Shown: piece after piece, positions 39,362-48,244 of the stretch
Layout of the letters: every line of letters starts with the position of its first letter
Position numbering within the stretch: position 1 is the stretch's first letter
NCBI GenBank assembly: GCA_009859145.1
Contig: VRVR01000047.1
Location: 4,934 to 68,933, forward strand
DNA from: Andalucia godoyi
Lineage: Eukaryota; Discoba; Jakobea; Jakobida; Andaluciidae
DNA: 64,000 bases
Reading direction: 5' to 3'
Made by a program: the position numbers and the translations under genes
The notes under the pieces: model-generated
Told to the model about the DNA's origin: nothing
Databases searched by the model: none
The model's input: the letters and a program-made list of their open reading frames with translations, nothing else

Positions 39362-42300
39362 TCAGTTGCTCGGGACCGTAATGTTAAACGGAGGCTTGTC
39401 GGATCGCGAGTCTCGAACGGGAGTTGTGCTACTCGACGACACGTGGATCTGGTGCGGAGTGAGGACGACGGAGGATCGGTTGCCTTCGACCAACAGTTGA
39501 GCTTTCTTTGGAGACGAAGTCAGTAAGAGTTCATAAACCTCGGGAGACTTTGCATACGCACACGGAGAAAGGGACAGTCGGTTCTTCGTATCGGAGAGGC
39601 AGCCCGCCTGAAGAAGAGCCCGGACAACGCTCGTCGGAACATTCGCACGAACCGCCTCGTGAAGAGCAGTATTTCCATTCTTTGCAGCGGCAGCAATCGA
39701 CTGCGAAGGCATCAAATCAAGAAGCAGATACAGGATATTCAGCGGACAGCCCTTGCGAATTGCAACATGAAGCACGGTTTCTCCCAGCGAATTGGTCAGC
39801 GCAAGGAGATCAGGACATCGGAACACGGAGCAGGTCTCGCTTAGGAAAGCAGACTCCATGAGATCCCAGTGCCGTCCACGTGCCATGGCGTGCAGAACAG
39901 TTTCGCTCCACTTGCGGGTGACAATCCGAAGGTCATCGATGACGTCCAGCGGACTGACTTTGTTCGCCGGCCACGACTGCAGCACGTGCGCCATCGCACT
40001 GCGGTCGCCATATGCGCATGCCTTAAAAATCCACGGCCATTTCGACCTGCAGGTCTCATCAAGCTTGACAAATGGTCTCATTACACGTGTGGTCAGCATC
40101 ATCTTCGACAGTCTCGCGCGTTGACGGGGACGCGACAAACAAGAATGCAAAAGGGAGCGAGACTCTGAACCTTGAGCACGCAGTACGCTCGCTGACTTCA
40201 GATGTTGCAGCAAACTTGCAATCATCGCGTCATTTCCAAGTCGAAGAATCGACTCCAACACAGTTTGCCCTCCGCTTCTTGGTGTCCGCAGCAAAGAACC
40301 CACATCTGCAGCCGCATGGAGAACCGCGTCAAGCACTTGCACTTGGTGGCGATACACTGCAAGATGGCCAGCCGTGTTTCCCATTGCATCTTGATCCAAC
40401 AGAGATGCCCCTCTGGACAACAACAGACGGATAACATCAAGCGACGGCTTCGACGCACAGATCGCACACTGCAACGGAGTACGCTTGAGCCAGGATTCTC
40501 GGAGAGACAAGGACAATCCCGGGGCGCTGCACAGAATTCGTGTCATTTCGACATCTGCGTGCAAGACAGTCAAGTGCAAAGCAGACATTGACCGTGGCAG
40601 AGGATGTGAAATGTCATCCACAACGAACGCAGAATTGACATCAATTTCAGGATGATACTCCAGAATATCTCGCAAAACATCCTCTCGGTTCTTCTCAATG
40701 CACATGTGAAGCACGGTCCTGTTTCCATGATCCTTGAACTGCATGTTGATGTTGAGTCGAGGATGTCGAATAAGGGCTGTGCAGATGTCAGCAGTGGCAC
40801 CAGTGGCAATGGCCAACGCCAGCGGAGAAAGCCCTCGCGTGTCTAAGCCGTTGACTTCGAGCTGCTGAAGACCAAGTTTCAACAGTTCTCCAACGGCCGG
40901 AGCACAATTCCGCTCGACACCCAAATGCAGGGCAGAGCGTCCCTGCTCATCGCGCGCATTCACATCGATTCTCTTATCAGATGCAGACTGCAACAATGCC
41001 TTGAGGACGTCCAGGCCCTTCTCGTGTGCTTGCAGGATCGCCAAGTGCAGCGGCAGCGAGGAGATGGGCAGATATTTTGGAAAGAAGCCGGGGGCAAAGG
41101 AATCTTGTCTCTTGATTCCGGGAGAAGACTCGGGAACCACTGCTGCAGGCCCCGAAGACGCACTTTTTGGTAATATGCGCTTCCGTTGGGACACTTTGGC
41201 CTGATTCGCAATGGCTGACCCGGTGGCCGAACTGGACGCACTGCCAGCAGGTGCATCCGCAGAAGGGAGATTAATGTTTCGCAACTCGAGAGTTGGAATA
41301 AATGGCGGTATGGAACCACGTCGCGCACCTGATGACGATGACGATGACGATGGCGCGCCATCAAACTGTTGCTGACCCAGTCTCTGGGACAAGATGTGCA
41401 CAATGTTTGTGAGGCCTTGGTCAATTGCGACGGACATTGCGGACACTCCATGGCGATTTGAGATGTCGGCCTTCACCTTTGGATCCTCGACAAGCTTCTT
41501 CACGCACCTTTCATGACCCTTGAAACAAGCAAGAATCAGCGGCGTCGTACCATCCATGTCTGCGGCATTCGGATCGCAGTCTGGCCGACTCAGCAACTTT
41601 GAAACAATTTCAACATTGTCTCTGTCAGCTGCTGCGTGGAGAGGCGTATGACCAAGCGCATTGGCACCGTTTACGAAAACGCTTGAGCCCTTTTCGAGAA
41701 GCAAATCGACGATCGCAACGGAATTCTGGCAAGCTGCAGTGTAGAGTGGCGTATGGCCGTCCCGGGTGGCAACATTGCAGTCAAGACGAGAAGGATCGGA
41801 AGACAATAAGAGATCAAGCAACTCAACATTCCCCGTACAGACGGCAGCGTAGACGGAGGACAGTCCTTGCTGATCCTTGGCATTGAGATCGAGAGCATGC
41901 CCAAGGCGCTGTATCATGATCCGGACAACCTCCACGTGTCCAGAACAGCATGCAGCATAGAGCGGTGTTTGGCTGAAAGCGTCGGTGCGGTTCGGGTCCA
42001 GTCCTGGCCACGGAGCCGCATCCAGCAACGCTATCACGGCGTCCGCCGAGCCTTGCAGGCAAGCCAGGAACAGCGGCGTGCGGCCATCGCAATCTTGTTG
42101 ATTGACTTGGATATTCTTCAGCTGCAACAAAAGCCTGAGGACTGTGATGTGATTGCGCAAGACCGCATGGTGCAGCGGCGATCGTCCGTCGGCATCCGGG
42201 ATGTTCGGATCCAAAGCAGTATGTGCGGAAAGAACAGGGAACAGCGTCATGAACCCGTACTGCACTGCAATCATCAGCGGCGTGCGTCCAGATACATCTC

Positions 42301-42718
42301 GAGCATTCATATTCAAATCGGAGCACTGGAGCAGCAGGTCGACCAACGGCAACGATTCTTGACGAACTGCCGCATGCAACGGTGTGTATCCGCGATTATC
42401 TGCAATGTTCGGATTCACTCTCACGGATTGCAACATAGCGTACACCACGTCGGTCTTTCCAAGACGAACGGCATACAAGAGCGCAGTTTGCCCCAGTGAA
42501 TCTCGAGTGTTTGGATCCACTGGGCACTCTGCTGCAAGCAAGATCGCAAGGACACTCATATTTCCTCTTTCCACCGCGACGTGGAACAGCGAGTGGCCAT
42601 CTTCAGAAAGCTCATTCCAGTTCACAGATCCATCCTTCAACAACGACTTTAAATTTTTCGTCAGGCCAGATGAAACCAGCTGCCATACCTTGGATCGTGG
42701 AGAGTTCTTCGTCGTCAT
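39362..42718 (-). CDS. Large ankyrin-repeat protein, 1118 aa
   Basis: ATG at 42718 (MTTKNSPRS), TGA stop. From ~30 to ~430 there are about a dozen consecutive ankyrin repeats with clear DxxGxTPLHxA signatures (DNRGYTPLHAAVRQ, DADGRSPLHHAVLR, DCDGRTPLFLACLQ, DGHTPLYTAACQN), many with VNPN/LDPN linkers. A Ser/Pro-rich linker (~455-570) separates a second, more degenerate ankyrin block (~580-830) and a third (~965-1090). No kinase, SAM or TM domain seen. Ankyrin arrays bind proteins; the partner is unknown. Just upstream, CCTTCCCTTCCCACAG on the minus strand looks like a 3' splice site, so a 5' exon may exist. Confidence 0.9.
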   Translation of the reverse strand: MTTKNSPRSKVWQLVSSGLTKNLKSLLKDGSVNWNELSEDGHSLFHVAVERGNMSVLAILLAAECPVDPNTRDSLGQTALLYAVRLGKTDVVYAMLQSVRVNPNIADNRGYTPLHAAVRQESLPLVDLLLQCSDLNMNARDVSGRTPLMIAVQYGFMTLFPVLSAHTALDPNIPDADGRSPLHHAVLRNHITVLRLLLQLKNIQVNQQDCDGRTPLFLACLQGSADAVIALLDAAPWPGLDPNRTDAFSQTPLYAACCSGHVEVVRIMIQRLGHALDLNAKDQQGLSSVYAAVCTGNVELLDLLLSSDPSRLDCNVATRDGHTPLYTAACQNSVAIVDLLLEKGSSVFVNGANALGHTPLHAAADRDNVEIVSKLLSRPDCDPNAADMDGTTPLILACFKGHERCVKKLVEDPKVKADISNRHGVSAMSVAIDQGLTNIVHILSQRLGQQQFDGAPSSSSSSSGARRGSIPPFIPTLELRNINLPSADAPAGSASSSATGSAIANQAKVSQRKRILPKSASSGPAAVVPESSPGIKRQDSFAPGFFPKYLPISSLPLHLAILQAHEKGLDVLKALLQSASDKRIDVNARDEQGRSALHLGVERNCAPAVGELLKLGLQQLEVNGLDTRGLSPLALAIATGATADICTALIRHPRLNINMQFKDHGNRTVLHMCIEKNREDVLRDILEYHPEIDVNSAFVVDDISHPLPRSMSALHLTVLHADVEMTRILCSAPGLSLSLRESWLKRTPLQCAICASKPSLDVIRLLLSRGASLLDQDAMGNTAGHLAVYRHQVQVLDAVLHAAADVGSLLRTPRSGGQTVLESILRLGNDAMIASLLQHLKSASVLRAQGSESRSLLHSCLSRPRQRARLSKMMLTTRVMRPFVKLDETCRSKWPWIFKACAYGDRSAMAHVLQSWPANKVSPLDVIDDLRIVTRKWSETVLHAMARGRHWDLMESAFLSETCSVFRCPDLLALTNSLGETVLHVAIRKGCPLNILYLLLDLMPSQSIAAAAKNGNTALHEAVRANVPTSVVRALLQAGCLSDTKNRLSLSPCAYAKSPEVYELLLTSSPKKAQLLVEGNRSSVVLTPHQIHVSSSSTTPVRDSRSDKPPFNITVPSN

Positions 42719-43299
42719 TCCGGAGGGTGCGGTTTCCTGTGGGAAGGGAAGAAGAGGCAGCCAGACGGACAGACAGGCGGAAGGAAGGAAGGAGAGGAAG
42801 GAGAGGAAGGAAGGAAGTAATAAAAAAAGAGGACAATAATGCACAATCAAGCTCAATTCAACGTGGAGTCTTCTTACAGAAAGGGAGATTGCACGAGGAA
42901 AACGGCAGAAACGAGAAATTCAGCCTGGTAGAGAAAAGACGCGAGAGAGGAGCGTGCTGCTTTCCTGAAGCATTCAAATATCAGTCGTTCGGTGAAAAGG
43001 CACGGGCGAAAGAGTTCGAACAGAGCAGAAAAGAGAACAGAGTGTCCGCGCCAAAGAACAGCAGCAGAAAGAGGATTTTTTAAAATTGGTTGGGAAACAC
43101 CCACCAATTGGAAGACAACAGGAAGGCAAGAAAACGCCCATCCGAGCTCATTGGAGGTGATGGGCTCGATTGCCAGAGGACGCGATCTGTCAGGTGTATG
43201 AGCAGACTGCCCATCCGCGAATACAAAAAAAGGGAAAGAAACGGGAGATGAGGGGAGATGAGCCAAAGTGAAGAGTCCGACGACTGCGGAGCCGAGCGA
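42719..43299. other. Intergenic region upstream of ankyrin gene
   Basis: Purine-rich (GGAAGGAAGGAG repeats at ~42778-42825). Overlapping short ORFs start at non-ATG codons and are not convincing. A possible acceptor site for a 5' intron of the ankyrin gene lies near 42735. Confidence 0.5.
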
Positions 43300-44268
43300 T
43301 TACACATCTTGGAGCACTCCTTTGGGAAACGCCGGTGCATCCGACATTGAGGAGGACGCAGCATTGGAGGTTGAAAAGGGATCGTTGGATGAAGATGCGG
43401 AGTTGGCGTGGCCAGGGTGGTTCGGATTTGGATTCGGAGAGGACAGTGGAGTGATGCCCCACTCGTCGCGCTGGCACTGGACAGAAAGAGATCCAATGTA
43501 CGGAGCAAAGAGCTTGTGGACCTCCGTGAGAACCTGCTGAGGGTTCGCAGTCATCGAAATGCGGATGACCAGCGTTCCAACATAGTTGCCTTTGGACAGT
43601 GCCCAAAAGTGCGAGTCGCGGATCTCGAGAACACCATCCATTGCATTGATTGCCAATGAGCACTTTTCAATCGCTGACAAGAGCTCGTTGGGAGTTGCCT
43701 TTTTTTTGTTTTTGTTTTGTGTTGCATTGCGGGTCATTAGTATCATTTGTTCCAGTGCACTTACATTATCATCATCATCGGTGTCATCAGCATCACCTAT
43801 AAAAGAAGAAAAAAGAGGACATACTTGCAACAGTATTGGCAACTGAGACAGGCCGAGAGGGACGCACTGCATGATGACGAGCGAGCCGATCAAGATGGAA
43901 GAGAATGCATCCAGCATTGACTTGGAAAAGACGGCTTCGATTGAGCCGAGAAACACGCCTCCTGTCAGAAACGCAACGAAGACCGCAGAGGCAAACATAG
44001 AGACCGGCCCCACTCGCGCATTCCCAAATGTCGAGCTGTCTGATTTTTGCACAAGCAGCGGGAAAACACGTTCTAGAGAGACCAACGCATGGAAGCACAG
44101 AAGATCTGCAATCGCCGCAAACGTTACCAGTGCCGTAAGCGAGGATATCAGTAGAAACACTGCAGAACCGCCAGCAAGAACCATTGATCGACGAATCGCA
44201 GCTCGTGATTCAGGATCCACTTGCAACACTTGCAACGTTCGACCCAGGGTGCTCAGAGGAGTCAACAT
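43300..44268 (-). CDS. SLC30A6: ZnT6-like zinc transporter subunit (CDF family), one intron, 280 aa spliced
   Basis: ZnT6 pairs with ZnT5 to load zinc into the early secretory pathway; ZnT6 itself lacks zinc-transport residues. ATG at 44268, TAA stop. About six hydrophobic segments fill residues 25-170, and no HxxxD zinc-site pair is visible, as in ZnT6. After splicing, LLQATPNELLSAIEKC joins to MDGVLEIRDSHFWALSKGNYVGTLVIRI and LSVQCQRDEWGITP, which closely follow the ZnT6 cytosolic domain. The Ser/Asn/Pro tail ends at 280. The unspliced frame is also open and would add 42 residues (DADDTDDDDN...) at a point where the family has none, so the 126-nt intron is strongly supported. Confidence 0.85.
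   Translation of the reverse strand: MLTPLSTLGRTLQVLQVDPESRAAIRRSMVLAGGSAVFLLISSLTALVTFAAIADLLCFHALVSLERVFPLLVQKSDSSTFGNARVGPVSMFASAVFVAFLTGGVFLGSIEAVFSKSMLDAFSSILIGSLVIMQCVPLGLSQLPILLQVCPLFSSFIGDADDTDDDDNVSALEQMILMTRNATQNKNKKKATPNELLSAIEKCSLAINAMDGVLEIRDSHFWALSKGNYVGTLVIRISMTANPQQVLTEVHKLFAPYIGSLSVQCQRDEWGITPLSSPNPNPNHPGHANSASSSNDPFSTSNAASSSMSDAPAFPKGVLQDV
43699..43824 (-). other. Spliceosomal intron, 126 nt, in frame, no stop
   Basis: Minus strand: exon ..TTGCAA, donor GTATGT at 43824, branch point TACTAAT (43743-43737), acceptor AAAAAAAAG at 43699, exon GCAACTCCC. An alternative donor/acceptor pair inside (ATAG then GTAAGT) could give a cryptic small exon. The polypyrimidine tract is unusually replaced by A-runs. 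Confidence 0.8.
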
Positions 44269-44656
44269 CGGGTCTGTTCTTTGGCTTGTTTTGTGTTTTT
44301 CGGGTTCTGTTCAGGAATTTAAAAAACGCAAAGCACCAACAAAAGGAAGAAATGCAGAGGAAAACTCAATATGTAATTTTCTTCCAAGTGGACCGGAAAA
44401 AAAAGGGGGGGAAAGGTGCAAAGGCCGTATCTGAACGGGACAAAAACGTCAATGCTCTCGGAAGCTGGTAATAGTGACTTTAATGCGTTAAAAACAAAAA
44501 CAAAAACAATACAGAAGGGAACCTGGACAAATAGATACAGGGGCCGGCCAACAAGCATGCAGCCACAAAAGATAATAAAACAAAACAAAACAAAACAAAA
44601 AACAAGACACAGTAAAATGTGTTGCCGAGAGAGCATGGATACACAACACACAGTCG
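44269..44656. other. Intergenic between ZnT6-like and TPX2 genes
   Basis: AT-rich, with AAAAC repeats at 44490-44500 and 44578-44602. It serves as leader of the ZnT6-like gene and 3' region of TPX2. Nothing else seen. Confidence 0.6.
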
Positions 44657-47009
44657 TTACATGCGGATGCTGCGCGAACGCTTCATGACCTGTGGAGTAT
44701 TCGGCTCGGTAAGCGCCTTGTCGCTCTTCTTGACAACAGTCGGCTTGAAATGCTTGATAGGCTTGGCATGGAACTCGGCTTCCTTTCGTAGCCTCTCGAC
44801 TTCTTCCTGCTCCCGTTGCATCTTCTCCAACTCGGCCTTCTTCTTGGTATCCTCCTGCTGCTTCAGGGTCTGGTTCACTTGCTCGTCAAACTGTTTGCGC
44901 TGCAGAGCTCGCCGCTCGGTGGCCAGAGGAATGTCCTCCACTTGGGTTACCGGCTTCGACTCAATGTTTGGAACAAACGGCTTCTCGTGCGTCTCCGGGA
45001 TTGGTCGCGCATGAAACTCCCGTGCCTCCTGCTCCTGAACAGTCTCCTGGATCACTCGATCATGCCATACATGCATTGCCTCTGCGTGGCGCTGGTCCGA
45101 CAACAGACGGAATGGCTTCGGCTCGGTAAGCTGCCGTTGCTCAACAGCCTTTGGCTTCCAGTTTTCACCCTGCTCGTCGTCAGCCTGTATAGAGTGTTCA
45201 AAAAAAGTGAATCAGATCAGAACAGTGAAAACTCATTGGAGGAAAACCCCCATACGTGAATAAACAACAGGAAAAGAGGGAAGAAAGAAAAGAAAGAAAG
45301 AAAAAGAAAAGAAAGAAAGAAAAAGAAAAGAAAAACTAATGGACGCAAACGGCGTGGTGGGAAAAACATACCTGGAAATCCGGGACTGGGCGCGCCTTGA
45401 AATGACGTGCACGCTCCTCTTCTTCTTGCTGCTTCTTCAGCTGCTCCTCGAGCTCCTTGCGATGTGCTGCTGCTCGCTCGTCAGTCTTGAATTCAAATGG
45501 CTTCGGTTCGGTAAGCTGGGGATTCGACGGGACAACCTCGAACGGCTCAAACACGGGAACCGGACGAGCTCTAAACTTGAATTCGGGCTCGGGCTCGGTC
45601 ACATGTTTTGCCTTGTTTTCAAACCGTGACTTGGTCGCAAGTTCCGGTGACTTTGGAATGGTAAGCTTCTTTTCTTCGGGCATCACCGACTTGGACGCCG
45701 CTGCGGCAGCAGCAACAGAAGCGCCAGTCAGCATCGTTTCGCTCACCGGCTGGGCCTTGAAGACGAACTTCTCCTCCTTGGGGAAGTCCACGGCTTCGCG
45801 TTCGAGAATCCGTGCAGAGCGCAGCTCGGTTGCAAGTTTCGGAGACAGGGGAATGGTCACGGGCCTCTTCTCGACGCGGGGAACGCCAAGGTCTCCCGCA
45901 GACTGCAAAACCTTCTCGTTCAACGGAATCGCCTTGAACTTTGGCATCTTGGAAAGTTCTTCTTCCTCCAGCTTCTCACGCCCAGCGTATGCAACAGGAC
46001 GCTTGCGGTCTTCAGAAGCAAACTGAAATGGCTTCGGCTCCGTAACACGCAGCGGCCCCGATTCTTTGCGCTCCTCGCTCTCAAATGGCTTCTTATCCCC
46101 CGACAGAAAGGCCTTCACCAACTTGGCAGACTCGATGAACTCTTTCGGTTTCTCACCATCTGCACTGTGCTGCCTGTCTTTCAACCGATCCTCGGATGCA
46201 AAGTGGAAAGGCTTGGGCTCCGTAACACGCAACGGGGCATCCTTGATCTCTTCAAGAGCCTCGAACGGCTTCTTATCACCAGATAAGAAGGCCTTGACGA
46301 GCTTTGCAGATTCCACAAACTCCTTTGGCCTTTCGCAGCTATCACCAGCAGCCGCTTGCTTCTCCTTTGTGCGCTCCTCGGACGCAAACTTGAAAGGCTT
46401 CGGCTCCGTCAATTTTGGCTTTTCCATCGTGGAATTCATGCCGTGCGATCCTGCAGCAGCCGCGTTGTTCTTGTTGTTCAGTTCAGAAGTGAAGAACATC
46501 TGAACCATCTTTGCGTGCTCCACAAACTCCTTCGGCGCTTCGCTTTCATTCACAGACGACGATGACGCCTTCTTGGCCTCCATTCGGTCGTCGGTCTTGA
46601 ATCTGAAGGGTTCAGGAACGGTAAGTGACATCTTTTTGCTCTTCTTTGCAACCCGCACCTTTTCCGCATTGCCAAACGCATCCGTAGCCGTTCGCTTGTT
46701 GCCGCTGCTGTTACTCGCGTTGTCGGCATTGCACAGGACGTGCGCATTTGCATTTGCGTTTTCGGAAGACGAAAATGACGAATTTGCACATTCCATCTCG
46801 CAGTCCGCAGCAGATTCCTCGACAGGCGCATCTCCAAAAGACTCGTTCATGTGCTGCTCTACAAAAGAAGCACTCAGCTCAGGCGCGCTCAGAGAATCGC
46901 CCTTGGAAGTACGCCCTTCAAACCACTGGTCTGCTGCATCATCATTCACCGCCTCGCTTGACCCAAGCTCGGCAAACTTTGGCGCCTGGAATTCGTAAGT
47001 CTGGTCCAT
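44657..47009 (-). CDS. TPX2: TPX2 homologue (spindle assembly factor), two exons, 721 aa
   Basis: TPX2 activates and targets Aurora A kinase to spindle microtubules and nucleates them near chromatin. Coding parts are 47009-45372 and 45184-44657 on the minus strand, phase 0. The start MDQTYEFQAPKFAELG matches the TPX2 Aurora-binding segment (YxFDAPKF-like), and DQWFEG (~residue 27) matches the conserved ADxWF motif. The body has at least seven EPKPFxFxxxxR units (LTEPKPFKFASEERTK and variants) alternating with KEFVESAKLVKAFLSGDKKPF, typical of the TPX2 central and C-terminal repeats. Exon 2 closes with a Glu/Lys coiled coil and the KALTEPNTPQV motif. TAA stop. The ORF continues 60 codons above the ATG from a non-ATG start, through CA repeats; ignored. 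Confidence 0.95.
45185..45371 (-). other. TPX2 intron, 187 nt
   Basis: Exon 1 ends ..GATTTCCAG and the donor is GTATGT (from 45371); the acceptor CTATACAG ends at 45185, and exon 2 starts GCTGACGACGAG. Reading through the intron would stop after 11 codons. The intron is pyrimidine-rich with CTTT/CTTTTT microsatellites (45268-45335). Confidence 0.9.
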
Positions 47010-47657
<648 letters not shown>

Positions 47658-48122
47658 ATGTCGTCCACCGAGGAAGTTGCAGCGACGCAGTCCAAATGGA
47701 ATGCAAATTCGTATCATTGGGAAGAAAAGGACTATTCGACGTGGTCCAAGGATCGCTTAAAGGAGCTCCTCGGTGCGGTTACGGTGGCAGACTCGGGTGC
47801 GACTGTGTGTGTAAAAGAGGTGAAGTCCGTTACCGGCGACGCGATTGTGAACATCCGTAAAGGCAAGAAGCGCGTTGGATACGAAATGAAAATCGAGTGC
47901 AAAGTAAAGGCTGTCGTTGCTGATGCTGATGGAACACCCGTGCTGGAGGAGGAAGGAGAGGCCTTGTTTCCATACGTGTGCGAAGACGTGGACGACGGGA
48001 AGTTCGAGATTGAAATCAAGGGATTTGCGGATCAGAGACTGCGAGCTGCCGCATCAGGACCGTTCAAAAAGGCTCTGTTGGACAATGTGCATGTCTGGGT
48101 TGACGAACTCCAGAACAAGTAG
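47658..48122 (+). CDS. HCH1: Single-domain Hch1/Aha1-N type Hsp90 co-chaperone, 154 aa
   Basis: Aha1 and its short paralogue Hch1 bind the Hsp90 middle domain and stimulate its ATPase. ATG at 47658, TAG stop. The protein is one Aha1 N-terminal domain: WNANSYHWEEKDYSTWSKDR at the start, then VCVKEVKSVTGDAIVNIRKGKKRVGYEMKI, FPYVCEDVDDGKFEIEI and the end ALLDNVHVWVDELQNK. The length equals yeast Hch1 (153 aa) and lacks the C-terminal domain of Aha1. The usual RKGK basic patch is present. Whether a separate full-length Aha1 exists elsewhere in the genome cannot be seen here. Confidence 0.93.
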   Translation: MSSTEEVAATQSKWNANSYHWEEKDYSTWSKDRLKELLGAVTVADSGATVCVKEVKSVTGDAIVNIRKGKKRVGYEMKIECKVKAVVADADGTPVLEEEGEALFPYVCEDVDDGKFEIEIKGFADQRLRAAASGPFKKALLDNVHVWVDELQNK

Positions 48123-48244
48123 GCTCCAGTTGGGTTGTGTTTTTTTTTTTTTCTCTTGTGTGCTTCATCACAATCACCATCCACAAACTAGACATAAAGA
48201 GGAAATAACAAAGACATTGATCAGGTGCAGAGGGCAGCCCCCAG

